A stretch of DNA of 64,000 bases from Bacillus badius NBRC 15713 (GTDB lineage Bacteria; Bacillota; Bacilli; Bacillales; Domibacillaceae), in contig NZ_BCVF01000009.1 of assembly GCF_001591605.1 (NCBI RefSeq), positions 1-64,000 of the forward strand, given 5' to 3'. The notes beneath the pieces were generated by a model. It was given only the letters and a program-made list of their open reading frames with translations, searched no databases and had not been told where the DNA came from. The translations under genes and the position numbers were made by a program. Positions 16,358 to 24,827 of this stretch are shown piece by piece (positions within the stretch are counted from its first letter, which is position 1; each line of letters begins with the position of its first letter).

Positions 16358-17349
16358 CGATCAGGGTGCTGAATGGAGGTCTGTTGACAACTGTACAGGA
16401 TTTGGGAAGATATGGAGCGCAAAAATACGGCGTCATTGCAAGCGGAGCGATGGACGCTTATTCGTTGCGCGTAGCCAATTTGCTAGTCGGAAACCAGGAA
16501 AATGAAGGGGCGCTCGAAATCACCTTATGGGGCACGTCCTTATCCTTTGAAAGAGAATGCATGATTGCGATTACCGGCGGGGATTTGCTGGCTGTGCTCG
16601 ATGGGGAAAAAGCTCCAACATGGAGACCCCTCTTGGTAAGAAAGGGCTCGGTGCTGCAATTTAAATCTCCTGTAAAAGGCTGCCGGGCATATGTAGCTAT
16701 TGCCGGCGGGATTGCGGTTCCAGAGGTAATGGGCAGCAAAAGCACCTATCTCCGTGCGGGCATTGGCGGGTTTCGAGGCCGGGCATTGCAAAAAAATGAT
16801 GTGCTTATGTGCGGGAAGAGCAATCAATCAAACCTGTCTCTATGGAATGCCTTAAGCAAAAGCGATGAAGATGTGCCGTGGGCTGTTAATTATGAGGCTC
16901 TTGTTAGTTTAAAGCAGGAGCAACTTATTCGGGTCATTCGGGGAACTGATTTTGACCGGTTTGATACAAAGAGTCAAACGGCATTTTTTAGCCAGCCTTA
17001 TCATGTGACTACTCACGCCGATCGAATGGGTTACCGGATGGAAGGAACTGCTCTTTCTTTAGCGGCACCCGATGAACTATTATCTGAAGGGGTGACGAAA
17101 GGGACCGTTCAAGTGCCGCCGAGTGGGCAGCCGATTATCTTAATGGCAGACCGCCAAACAACAGGCGGTTATCCGAAAATCGGACAAATTATTTCTGCCG
17201 ATTTGTCAACTATGGCCCAGCTGCAGCCTAAGGCAAAGGTACATTTTCAAGAGATTTCGTTGGAAGCGGCGGAAAGGGAATTATTAAGGAAAGAACAGGT
17301 CATTCATGAAATTAAAATGGGCATTCGTTTTAAAGAGCTTTACTCATAA
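16354..17349 (+). CDS. pxpC: 5-oxoprolinase subunit PxpC (KipA)
   Basis: A 331-residue biotin-dependent-carboxyltransferase-family protein (KipA/AHS2). It shows the usual Leu-Thr-Thr-Val-Gln-Asp-Leu-Gly-Arg-Tyr-Gly near 10-20, Ser-Gly-Ala-Met-Asp near 31-35, and the Asp-Arg-Met-Gly-Tyr-Arg-Met-Glu-Gly and Met-Ala-Asp-Arg-Gln-Thr-Thr-Gly-Gly-Tyr-Pro-Lys segments typical of the family. It completes the PxpABC enzyme that converts 5-oxoproline to glutamate. In B. subtilis KipA counteracts KipI. It overlaps pxpB by 4 bases, and the transcript ends at a terminator shared with kipR. Length and motifs are complete. Confidence 0.95.
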   Translation: MTIRVLNGGLLTTVQDLGRYGAQKYGVIASGAMDAYSLRVANLLVGNQENEGALEITLWGTSLSFERECMIAITGGDLLAVLDGEKAPTWRPLLVRKGSVLQFKSPVKGCRAYVAIAGGIAVPEVMGSKSTYLRAGIGGFRGRALQKNDVLMCGKSNQSNLSLWNALSKSDEDVPWAVNYEALVSLKQEQLIRVIRGTDFDRFDTKSQTAFFSQPYHVTTHADRMGYRMEGTALSLAAPDELLSEGVTKGTVQVPPSGQPIILMADRQTTGGYPKIGQIISADLSTMAQLQPKAKVHFQEISLEAAERELLRKEQVIHEIKMGIRFKELYS

Positions 17350-17431
17350 GGAGAAAGGTTATTGGAAAATGACACGGCCGATTTTTCAGGTATACACCAT
17401 GTAGAGTTGAACAGCGAAACCTATATAAATG

Positions 17432-17478
17432 AAAAACCATCCTCTGTCCCTGGAAAGCAGAAACAAAGGATGGTTTTT
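17432..17478. terminator. Bidirectional terminator between pxpC and kipR
   Basis: AAAAACCATCCT (from 17432) pairs with AGGATGGTTTTT (17467-17478). It overlaps the kipR stop codon. Confidence 0.85.
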
Positions 17479-18235
17479 AAGCGTGCCGGTAGCCCAAGCG
17501 CTCTGAGATTTGTCTGGCCGCCTCCTTCACCTTCTCGGCGAAAAGGGGCACCTGTTCCGCTTGATAATGCGCTTCAATCCCCGCCATGCTGATTCCGGCT
17601 ACGATCTCTCCTTTATGGTTGAAAATAGGAGCGGCAATCGCAGAAGTATGGTTCTCTAATTCAGAGTGGCTGATGGCATATCCGTCTCTTTTCGTTTGCT
17701 GAATGGTTTCGCAAAGCCGCTCTTTATCGGTAATCGTCCCCGCAGCAAAAGGCTTTAGCTCCACTTCATCCACATAGCGCTCAATTTCTTCCTGAGACAA
17801 AAAGGACAAAATTACCCGGGAGCAGGCTCCGGCATATAACGGGCTTCTTCTGCCGATGGCTGTGTACAGGCGAACCTTTTGATGGGTATCAATCTTCTCA
17901 ATATAGATGGCTTCATCCTCTTGTCTAATAATCAAATTAATTGCTTCATCTACTTCATCATGCAATTTTTGCATCACTGGCAGGGCTATGCGCCGAATAT
18001 CCAGCCGCGAAGAAACAAGATGGCCAAAGCTAAGAAACATTAAGCCTAACCGGTATTTTGCATCAGTCCCTTTTTCCAGAAGTCCCATTTCCTCCAACGA
18101 CATCAGCATCCGGTAAACGGTCGTTTTCGGAATGCCGGATAAATCAATGATCTCTTGGAAGGTCAATTCCGCGTGATTGATAAAGAGGTTTAAAATGTCC
18201 ATCGACCGGACAACGGTTTTGTTTTTACTGTACAT
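17477..18235 (-). CDS. kipR: IclR family regulator, KipR-like
   Basis: A 252-residue IclR-type repressor. The N-terminal winged helix (about 10-65; Ser-Gly-Ile-Pro-Lys-Thr-Thr-Val-Tyr-Arg-Met-Leu as recognition helix) is followed by the GAF-like effector domain (about 80-245) with Leu-Tyr-Ala-Gly-Ala-Cys-Ser and the final Ala-Gly-Ile-Ser-Met-Ala-Gly. In B. subtilis KipR represses the kip operon. Here it is convergent with pxpC rather than the downstream gene, so it acts from a separate transcript. Start ATG 18235 has AAAGGAGAG 5 bases upstream. The 12-base dyad at 15384-15414 is the likely operator, but that link is inference. Confidence 0.88.
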   Translation of the reverse strand: MYSKNKTVVRSMDILNLFINHAELTFQEIIDLSGIPKTTVYRMLMSLEEMGLLEKGTDAKYRLGLMFLSFGHLVSSRLDIRRIALPVMQKLHDEVDEAINLIIRQEDEAIYIEKIDTHQKVRLYTAIGRRSPLYAGACSRVILSFLSQEEIERYVDEVELKPFAAGTITDKERLCETIQQTKRDGYAISHSELENHTSAIAAPIFNHKGEIVAGISMAGIEAHYQAEQVPLFAEKVKEAARQISERLGYRHA

Positions 18236-18610
18236 GACTTCTCTCCTTTATATAGAGGCCCTCATCCCAACTGTTCATCCTGGAAGACGGAGCCGCTATC
18301 CAACCAGCGAGTGGCATGGAAAGCAAAGAAGGGGCATTCACATCGTTTAATAGTATCATAGCAAATTTTTGAAAAGGAAGGAATCCGCTTGTTAGTTGTT
18401 CTTTACTTAGCAGGAGCCGCATAGCAGGAACAGTCCATAGAGAAGAAGAGCGGTGATCTTTTTCTTTTAAGTGTAAGGAAGGGGAGGCTTTTGCTAGCTG
18501 CACGAGCTGTTTCGTAGACTTAGGGAACATAGATAAAGCCGCTGAATAAAACAGCTATTCTTACCAAATAGCATTCTATGTTTTTATTAGATAGGCATTC
18601 CTTTTGTCCA
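18236..18610. other. Intergenic region upstream of kipR
   Basis: About 375 bases without a supportable gene. It should contain the leftward kipR promoter. I found no repeat or RNA structure that could be defended. Confidence 0.4.
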
Positions 18611-18638
18611 ACCTTCCTTGATGCGAAAACATATTATA
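18611..18638 (+). promoter_or_regulatory. Consensus sigma-K promoter
   Basis: AC (18611-18612), a 17-base spacer and CATATTATA (18630-18638) satisfy AC-N16/17-CATANNNTA exactly. It lies about 80 bases before the first of two Cys-rich genes and implies late mother-cell expression. Confidence 0.65.
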
Positions 18639-18715
18639 TATTAGGAGACAAGTTTGCATAAACCGGGGGTGTTGCCGGAAAAAGGCTTGTCTCAGTAAAC
18701 AGAGGAGGTGATAAC

Positions 18716-19183
18716 ATGTCTACGAGAAAAAACAGAAGCAACGGCGATGATAGCCATGATTGCTGCCAAGCTAATCATGGCTCCTGCGGCTGCTGCCCAT
18801 CCGAGCCAACTCCTGCATTAGTCGGCAAAACCATCTCAGGTTCTATAAGAGCAAATGGCCAAATCTCTCAAAAAATAGAGGGAGACTTTACCGTTACTAA
18901 AAGTGCGGAGGCTCCCGGAGTCTACACCGTCCGCTATAATCCCCCCTTCGCTGCACTTATTCCAGGATTGCCGGCCCCTGTAATGACACAAGCATTTCTT
19001 CCATTAGTATGCAACAGCAGCGACTTCATTTTTGGAGGCAACGCTAATGTATTCGCTTATGTACTCAATTATAGCCCGGATGGGTTTAAGTATGTTACTT
19101 TCCAAATCATTGATGACCAAGTCATCCAAAAGGACCTTGATGTTCAATTCGCGGCGTTTGGCCTGGTTCCAAATTCCGTTTAA
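18716..19183 (+). CDS. Cys-rich spore-surface-like protein, paralogue 1
   Basis: A 155-residue protein, not assigned to a named family. It has a short His/Cys-rich N-terminal region (residues 15-27; Cys-Cys, Cys-Gly-Cys-Cys), then Gly-Ser-Ile-Arg-Ala-Asn-Gly-Gln, and a beta-rich domain with the pattern Pro-Gly-Val-Tyr-Thr-Val-Arg-Tyr-Asn-Pro-Pro-Phe (about 66-77) ending in Gly-Phe-Lys-Tyr-Val-Thr-Phe-Gln. There is no signal peptide or membrane segment. The gene downstream encodes a clear paralogue. The AGAGGAGGTGATAAC ribosome site is near perfect and a sigma-K promoter lies upstream, so a coat, crust or exosporium component cross-linked through cysteines is the best guess. Confidence 0.75.
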   Translation: MSTRKNRSNGDDSHDCCQANHGSCGCCPSEPTPALVGKTISGSIRANGQISQKIEGDFTVTKSAEAPGVYTVRYNPPFAALIPGLPAPVMTQAFLPLVCNSSDFIFGGNANVFAYVLNYSPDGFKYVTFQIIDDQVIQKDLDVQFAAFGLVPNSV

Positions 19184-19220
19184 TGCTGCAGGCTTATTTC
19201 AATAAAAAGGAGGTGGTAAC

Positions 19221-19658
19221 ATGCCACTAAGGAAAAGCCGATCCAGCCATAACCATCCCAATGGCTGCCAATGTGATTGCTGTCAAGCTGTTTCTCTGCC
19301 GCAACCGGCCATTGTCGCTGGTTTTATTCCGGCGAACGGGCAAAATCCGCAAAAAAAAGAGGGAGATTTCACCGTTACTAAAAACGCTCAAAAACCAGGC
19401 GTATATACCGTTCGCTATAACCCTCCTTTCGTATCTCTTCCTCCTGGAGCTGCCAATCCGGTGATGATCCAGGCATTTCGGCCATTAGAATTTGCTCGTT
19501 GCTCCTGCGGCGGTTTTGGAAGCAACACGGACGACACCTTCGCTTTTGTTGTCGCTTTTAACGTACAAGGGTTTAAATATATTACGTTTGAATTTGTAAA
19601 TGACCGTGTCATCCAAAAGGATCTGGACGTTGATTTCACTGCGATGGGAATGCGATAA
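19221..19658 (+). CDS. Cys-rich spore-surface-like protein, paralogue 2
   Basis: A 145-residue protein homologous to the preceding gene product over its full length: the N-terminal Asn-Gly-Cys-Gln-Cys-Asp-Cys-Cys (about 14-21), the Glu-Gly-Asp-Phe-Thr-Val-Thr-Lys strand, Pro-Gly-Val-Tyr-Thr-Val-Arg-Tyr-Asn-Pro-Pro-Phe and the Val-Ile-Gln-Lys-Asp-Leu-Asp-Val end. It starts 37 bases after its paralogue behind AAGGAGGTGGTAAC and is surely co-transcribed from the sigma-K promoter. Two extra Cys residues lie mid-domain (about 98-100). A tandem duplication of a late spore protein is the simplest reading. Confidence 0.75.
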   Translation: MPLRKSRSSHNHPNGCQCDCCQAVSLPQPAIVAGFIPANGQNPQKKEGDFTVTKNAQKPGVYTVRYNPPFVSLPPGAANPVMIQAFRPLEFARCSCGGFGSNTDDTFAFVVAFNVQGFKYITFEFVNDRVIQKDLDVDFTAMGMR

Positions 19659-19908
19659 GTGAATTAAAAAGAGAATGGAAATAAAAGGATTCCGCTCTAA
19701 ACGCTAGACAAGAAGACCAGCTCTCCAAGTCATGAATTCGGTATTGACCGGATTCATGCCTTTTAACTAGACGTTTTCCCTTTATGAAGCGAGGTCCCCT
19801 TTTTATGTATAATGAAATGATTATGACATTCTCGGAGGAGACATCGTTAAGACACGAATGAAAGACGGTGGGGCTTTTTATAATTGGATGAATGGGAGGA
19901 GAGATGAT

Positions 19909-20049
19909 TTGACGAGAAAACCATTTTTCTCCCCCATTCATTATGAAGATATCATTTCAAACAGGGAGGAGGCTTTTCAAGACACGAACGACTCTCCATA
20001 TCGTTACTTACAATCAAACGTTCACTGGTTCATGAACAAACAACAATGA
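19909..20049 (+). CDS. Possible 46-residue protein
   Basis: TTG 19909 has GGGAGGAGAGATG a few bases upstream and opens a 46-codon frame rich in Asn, Asp, Ser and aromatic residues, ending Asn-Lys-Gln-Gln. The frame can be extended to an ATG at 19858 but with no ribosome site. There is no hydrophobic segment. A strong terminator follows at 20102. The good ribosome site supports translation; the function is unknown, and a spore-type small protein would fit the neighbourhood. Confidence 0.45.
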   Translation: MTRKPFFSPIHYEDIISNREEAFQDTNDSPYRYLQSNVHWFMNKQQ

Positions 20050-20101
20050 AAGGTTGGCAAGAACAACAAGTGATCGAAAAGTATCTCTTCGTAAAAAAGC
20101 A

Positions 20102-20141
20102 AAACATCCGCCAGAAAGCTTATTCTTTCTGGCGGATGTTT
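20102..20141. terminator. Strong terminator
   Basis: AAACATCCGCCAGAAAG (20102-20118) pairs perfectly with its complement at 20125-20141 around a 6-base loop, with A- and T-flanks. Confidence 0.85.
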
Positions 20142-20165
20142 CTAAATAACATTTGAGGCAGGAGA

Positions 20166-20199
20166 AAACAGACAATGTTTCAACGAGTCTGTTTTTTTA
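20166..20199 (+). terminator. Second terminator before the S-layer gene end
   Basis: AACAGAC and GTCTGTT pair across a 13-base loop and TTTTTTT follows on the plus strand. It protects the leftward gene end at 20197 from readthrough. Confidence 0.65.
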
Positions 20200-22488
20200 T
20201 TCTGCGAGCAGATCAAGGTCGTCTTTCGGACGTTTTTCTACGTCTGCTTTTCTTGTCGATGCTTTGTACTTATCGTTAATCAGGCCTCCGAATCCTTGTT
20301 CACGCAGAAGCTGAACGGCGAAGGAAGGAATCGGGACATTGTTAGCGACCATGTACTTTGTTTTCGTGCGAATCAATTCATCAAAAATCGCGCTGCGCGG
20401 GATGCCGGTTTCCGCAAATACGTTTTGGCTTAATAGCAAGTCCATTAAAGTTAAATGAGGATAGTCTGAACCCGCAAAGGTCAGGTTCGGATTGACCTGG
20501 TACCAAAGGTCGCCGTTTGAGCGAATCCACTTTGGATGCAAGTGTTCAATGCCGGCTTTTATTTCGCGAGCGGTCTTTAAATAAGCATCATTTTTTGTCT
20601 GCTTATACGTTTCCAATAAAAACCTCATTTCCCCAAGTGCATGATTCAGGGAGGCATGTGTTTTCGTTTGCCCGTTTCCTAATCCGTAGTAATCAGAAAT
20701 TAAGTAGCTGGAGGCTGTTACCGGAATGGTATTCCCTAATTTCTTTTGCTGAACGAGATAATCCGCATAACGGAAATTGGCTCCTGTAAGCTCTTGAATA
20801 GACAAAGACTCCGATGTGTTTTTCAAGAAGAGCGCTGCATTTTCATTCAATCTCGTATCAAAATAAGGGGCGGTCGTGCCGTATGCTTTTTTCAGCCAGG
20901 TACTAGTGTATTCCGTCGGAAAAATAGGGTTTTTCCTAGCAGTGAGAGCACCGCCTGAAAAAACATCCAGGTCTGCGATTGCATTCACTACAAGATCGTA
21001 AAAATAGCGCTCTTTATTTCCATTATAAGCAGTTAAATAGACGCCGCCCTGCATTCTGCCGATGTTGCGCCCATACCCCATCTGGTAGGACGGTTCAATC
21101 GACCATGGAAGCTTTGTATAGGCTCCGTCGGCTGTCAGCCAATTATTTATGGTTGTATATTGCTCAATGGTCCGCTTAAACCAGTTATCCCGGTTCGTGT
21201 TGTCAGCAAAGAGGCGCTTGTCGGACAGCAGCACCCAATTTTCTGAGATGGCTTTCCCTCTAATGGACATATTGACATGGGCAGTAACCAGATTTCGTGC
21301 CGTATCTGTATACACCTTATAGCTCTCAAGTTCATTGACTAATTCACGAAGAACGGATTTGTCTCCATTGGCATACTTCATTTGGCGATGAAGTGATACA
21401 TAATTTTTGCTGATCATCATCTCATTGGTCACCGCTTGGCCTTTTTTAGCGGATAGAATGCCGGTTGGATGAGAAGTTTTATCCACGCCGAAGGTGCCGT
21501 CATGTGTTTGATTGACTTCACCGAATGAACTGTACTTGGCCAATGTATAATTATCTGACTGATGAAATGGAACGATCACGGAAGCCGAATACGTGTTATC
21601 GCCGTTATGAATGAATTTTGTAAAGACGAATACATCACCGTTATCCAGCTTTCTCAATGTAACACGCAGTGAACCGAGCGGCTTGGACGCGTTGCCCATA
21701 TGGTAATAGAAATGCTCATCGGCAGAACGGATATGTACATCTTTCGTGCGCTTGTTATAAGTCAACGGCACCCCTCGGGTATTCATTCGCACTTTAATAT
21801 ACTGATAGTCATTGACTGGAACGACCACTTCTGAAGAATCCGCTGGCTTAGGAGGGGTAATCGGTTCCTTGTCAGAAGAAAATAAATGAAGCGTGTCCAT
21901 GAAACGGTAGACAAACCGGATTGATTCGCCGCGTGTGGCGGTTTTTTGCGGGAAGAAATAGTTATCCTCCGTGCCTTTAATTAATCCGTAATAGGTCATG
22001 CGCTGCACAGATTCATAGGCATAGCGGCCAATCTGTGCCTGGTCTTTGTACGTTAACGTCGCTTTCTTTGTGTAATCGCCTTTTAATTGCATGGCCCGAT
22101 CCAGCATCACAGCGACATCTGAGCGTGTGACGGATTGATTCGCCAGCGCATACCCATCCAGTGTCCCAACAAGCAGCCCTGCTTTTTTAGCAGCAGAGAT
22201 TTCTGGATATAAGCTGTGATTGGTGCCAACATCTTTAAATCCGGAATCTCCCGGCGGAAGGTCTAATGCCCTCACTAGAAAGGCAATAAATTGGCCTCTT
22301 GTTACTTGAGCATCGAGCTGAAGCGATCCATCATCATAGCCTTTTAACACGCCAGCATCAGTAAGCGCTTTCACTTGCTCAGCGATGCTTGGGCTGCTGG
22401 CAGCGTTAGCAGTTTGAAAAGCGGATGGAATGGTCAGTATGAGAAATAGGATGATTATGCCCAGACTTGTTGCTAGTTTTCTCATCAT
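20197..22488 (-). CDS. S-layer homology protein with C5-epimerase-like C-terminal domain
   Basis: A 763-residue exported wall protein. A signal peptide (about 1-29, ending Ala-Asn-Ala-Ala) is followed by three SLH modules (about 35-85, 90-145 and 150-205; e.g. Thr-Arg-Gly-Gln-Phe-Ile-Ala-Phe, Thr-Arg-Ser-Asp-Val-Ala-Val, Thr-Arg-Gly-Glu-Ser-Ile-Arg) that bind pyruvylated wall polymer. A beta-rich middle and a helical C-terminal part follow. The latter contains Tyr-Gly-Leu-Gly-Asn-Gly-Gln-Thr-Lys-Thr-His-Ala-Ser-Leu-Asn-His, reminiscent of the alpha/alpha-toroid of D-glucuronyl C5-epimerase-like proteins. A surface polysaccharide-acting enzyme is the inference; SLH anchoring is seen directly. 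It is monocistronic. Confidence 0.8.
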   Translation of the reverse strand: MMRKLATSLGIIILFLILTIPSAFQTANAASSPSIAEQVKALTDAGVLKGYDDGSLQLDAQVTRGQFIAFLVRALDLPPGDSGFKDVGTNHSLYPEISAAKKAGLLVGTLDGYALANQSVTRSDVAVMLDRAMQLKGDYTKKATLTYKDQAQIGRYAYESVQRMTYYGLIKGTEDNYFFPQKTATRGESIRFVYRFMDTLHLFSSDKEPITPPKPADSSEVVVPVNDYQYIKVRMNTRGVPLTYNKRTKDVHIRSADEHFYYHMGNASKPLGSLRVTLRKLDNGDVFVFTKFIHNGDNTYSASVIVPFHQSDNYTLAKYSSFGEVNQTHDGTFGVDKTSHPTGILSAKKGQAVTNEMMISKNYVSLHRQMKYANGDKSVLRELVNELESYKVYTDTARNLVTAHVNMSIRGKAISENWVLLSDKRLFADNTNRDNWFKRTIEQYTTINNWLTADGAYTKLPWSIEPSYQMGYGRNIGRMQGGVYLTAYNGNKERYFYDLVVNAIADLDVFSGGALTARKNPIFPTEYTSTWLKKAYGTTAPYFDTRLNENAALFLKNTSESLSIQELTGANFRYADYLVQQKKLGNTIPVTASSYLISDYYGLGNGQTKTHASLNHALGEMRFLLETYKQTKNDAYLKTAREIKAGIEHLHPKWIRSNGDLWYQVNPNLTFAGSDYPHLTLMDLLLSQNVFAETGIPRSAIFDELIRTKTKYMVANNVPIPSFAVQLLREQGFGGLINDKYKASTRKADVEKRPKDDLDLLAE

Positions 22489-22742
22489 TACTCCTTTCTA
22501 CCTAATTATTAAAAATATACAAATGAAGTATAACATATTGAAAAACAGGGATTATATTACATTCTAATGTCAGTTTCTTTAAGAAGTTGACTTATAATAC
22601 AAAGTTGTTATATTTCCCTTCCTAAAAGCGGGATGAAAGGAAAAATATGAAGGGATACAATGTTATAATTCTCAATATTTGTTATAATTACCCAATAATG
22701 AAAGAAGATAGATAAATAATTTTTATTTCGTTAGAAGGAAGA

Positions 22743-23567
22743 GTGAATAAAACGATGGCCATTCTTACAGGAAAGCTAGTTATAATTTCATTGTTTTTAG
22801 TCATTGTTACAGCCATTGAAACGTTAGCTTACTCCACTCGGTTATCCGGGGCGAGAATCGGACTGATTGCTTCAGCTCTGTCCCTGTTCAGCACGATGAT
22901 TATCGTGTCCAGATTTTCTACGATGTTTCAGCAGGCGCTGACAGGAAAGCTGCTCTCAGCCGCCCCAGCTGCTCACAAGCTGGAATTCATTGAGAGTCAG
23001 TATCGTGTATTGATTGGTGTGACATCGTTAGGCGTATTGATTGGCATCTTTTTGTTTCCTACTTTCATCGCTATTTTTTCCCGGGCGATTATTCAGCTGG
23101 TGAATGAAAAAGGGTCAATGGTCAGCTTGGCAAGAAAGTGGTGCAATATAAGAGGATTGAAAAAGGCTATCCGCTATCTGCGTCTGCCGCGGCTGTCTTA
23201 TTTGGAGGGCATTACGCTGCGCAATTTTCCGAAAAGGATGTTTTGTATCAACATCGCCATTACGGCGGTGTATACAGTAGGTGTTTTATCTTCTCTTTAT
23301 GCCTCTTTGCTGACGCCGGAAAATGCTGCGGCCGCTATTATGTCTTCCGGGATCATTAATGGCATGGCGACAATTTTGCTGACTTTGTTTATCGATCCGA
23401 AAGCATCTGTATTGGCAGACCGCGTCGTTAGAAAAGAACAGCGTTATGCCAATCTGAAAAGCTACTCCGTGGCAATGATAGGATCTAAATTTGTAGGAAC
23501 AGTGGTCGCACAGCTTATTTTTATCCCGTGTGCGTATTATGTAGCCTGGTTTTCTGAATGGCTTTGA
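22743..23567 (+). CDS. amj: Lipid II flippase Amj family protein
   Basis: A 274-residue polytopic membrane protein with about six hydrophobic segments, matching Amj (YdaH) of B. subtilis in length and in landmarks such as Thr-Ala-Ile-Glu-Thr-Leu-Ala-Tyr-Ser-Thr-Arg near residues 19-29 and Phe-Ile-Asp-Pro-Lys-Ala-Ser-Val-Leu-Ala-Asp-Arg. Amj flips lipid-linked peptidoglycan precursor across the membrane as an alternative to MurJ. The start is uncertain: GTG 22743 lies only 3 bases after AGAAGGAAGA, and ATG 22755 is further away. A START-like protein and a lipoprotein follow at short spacing, forming a probable envelope operon. Confidence 0.85.
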   Translation: MNKTMAILTGKLVIISLFLVIVTAIETLAYSTRLSGARIGLIASALSLFSTMIIVSRFSTMFQQALTGKLLSAAPAAHKLEFIESQYRVLIGVTSLGVLIGIFLFPTFIAIFSRAIIQLVNEKGSMVSLARKWCNIRGLKKAIRYLRLPRLSYLEGITLRNFPKRMFCINIAITAVYTVGVLSSLYASLLTPENAAAAIMSSGIINGMATILLTLFIDPKASVLADRVVRKEQRYANLKSYSVAMIGSKFVGTVVAQLIFIPCAYYVAWFSEWL

Positions 23568-23610
23568 AAGCGGAGAAGACTGCTGATTTCCGGAAAAGGA
23601 GCTTGCTTTT

Positions 23611-24060
23611 ATGCCGGTAATTGAACATCAATTATGGATTAAGGCCCCAATCGAGGTCTGCTTTGACTTGGCAAGAAATGTAGATATTCATACTCAAACA
23701 GTATCAAAAACAAAGGAACGAGCGGTTGGAGGAGTAACGGAAGGGCTGCTGGAAGCGGGCGACACGGTAACATGGGAGGCGGTGCATTTCGGCATTAGGC
23801 AAAGGCTGACAGCCCAAATAACAGAGATGCAAAAGCCTTATCGGTTTGTTGACATTATGGTGAAAGGGGCGTTTCGTTCGTTCACGCATGTTCATGAGTT
23901 TAGAGAAGAGACCGGAGGCACAGTGATGATCGACCGGTTTGACTACCGTGCACCGTTCGGTCTGCTTGGTGTAATCGCCGATAAATGGTTTTTAGAAAAT
24001 TATATGAGACAGTTTATTGCTTCGAAGGCCATCGAGTTAAAAAAGATAGCGGAAGCTTAA
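23611..24060 (+). CDS. SRPBCC (START-like) family protein
   Basis: A 149-residue protein with the SRPBCC ligand-binding fold: opening strand Ile-Lys-Ala-Pro-Ile-Glu-Val-Cys-Phe-Asp-Leu-Ala (about 10-21), central Thr-Val-Thr-Trp-Glu-Ala-Val-His-Phe-Gly, and the long C-terminal helix after Asp-Lys-Trp-Phe-Leu-Glu-Asn-Tyr-Met. The helix-grip pocket binds hydrophobic ligands; the ligand here is unknown. It starts 43 bases after amj, behind AAAAGGAGC, and ends 39 bases before a lipoprotein gene, so the three are probably co-transcribed. Confidence 0.75.
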   Translation: MPVIEHQLWIKAPIEVCFDLARNVDIHTQTVSKTKERAVGGVTEGLLEAGDTVTWEAVHFGIRQRLTAQITEMQKPYRFVDIMVKGAFRSFTHVHEFREETGGTVMIDRFDYRAPFGLLGVIADKWFLENYMRQFIASKAIELKKIAEA

Positions 24061-24099
24061 AGGCTGGTGAAGAGGATAAAGAGTAGAGGGGGCTGCAGG

Positions 24100-24528
24100 A
24101 TGAGAAAACGGATGTTTCATAGTTGGTGGCTTCTATTGTTTATGTGGGTGCTTGCCGGATGCAATGCCGATCAAAGGGAAGGCTTCTTATTTAAAGGAGA
24201 AGGGGACAACTGGCAGACAGAGATATATACCGGCCAGACAACAGAGTCCCCGGAAAAAGGGAAGGACTCCTACATGCATGTAAAGTTTAAAGGCAGCCAC
24301 CCTAAAGAAGTAAAAGAGTTAATGTATGAGGCGGAAGCAGAGGAAGGGGCTTTTAGTGCAGGGGACATCGTTTTAGACGAACAAGGAGAGGAATCTCTTT
24401 CTGCGGAGGGCATTAAGCAAATCGGGGCCTCAGCAGCAGATCAATTAACAGTCACTATTAGCTGGGTGGAACAGGGCAAAGAACAGCAAGAAGTGATCGT
24501 GTTGGAGAAACAAGCCGCGCCTGATTGA
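24100..24528 (+). CDS. Lipoprotein of unknown function
   Basis: A 142-residue secreted lipoprotein. A basic-hydrophobic signal ends in the lipobox Leu-Ala-Gly-Cys (Cys near residue 22). The mature part is Glu/Lys-rich with beta-strand-like segments (for example Tyr-Met-His-Val-Lys-Phe-Lys-Gly) and no recognisable domain. Start ATG 24100 has GAGGGGG 7 bases upstream; the GTG at 24067 is a weaker alternative. It closes the probable amj operon. A binding or structural envelope role is possible but not shown. Confidence 0.7.
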   Translation: MRKRMFHSWWLLLFMWVLAGCNADQREGFLFKGEGDNWQTEIYTGQTTESPEKGKDSYMHVKFKGSHPKEVKELMYEAEAEEGAFSAGDIVLDEQGEESLSAEGIKQIGASAADQLTVTISWVEQGKEQQEVIVLEKQAAPD

Positions 24529-24727
24529 ACAAACAGAGATGAAGAGGATCATTTTTATGAAACATGGGTAGGAGAAAAGCAAGATTTGAAAAAGTGGACA
24601 ACAGCGGCTGGAATAAAGGAAGGCTGCGGGCTGCACACCTTGAAGAGAAAGTGAAGATTTTTCTGGTGACTAGTGGGTGAACATCACACAAGCGAAAATA
24701 AACAGGCTGAATAAATGATAAAAGAGC

Positions 24728-24767
24728 AAGGATAGTAAGGAACGCATGGTTCCTCACTATCCTTTTT
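24728..24767. terminator. Bidirectional terminator
   Basis: AAGGATAGTAAGGAAC pairs with GTTCCTCACTATCCTT (one mismatch), followed by T on the plus strand. It separates the amj group from the MocR gene. Confidence 0.8.
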
Positions 24768-24827
24768 GGTTGCCGCCCTTACTTATTTTTCAACCTGCCG
24801 GCCAAGGAAATCGCAAACGGATGGAAC

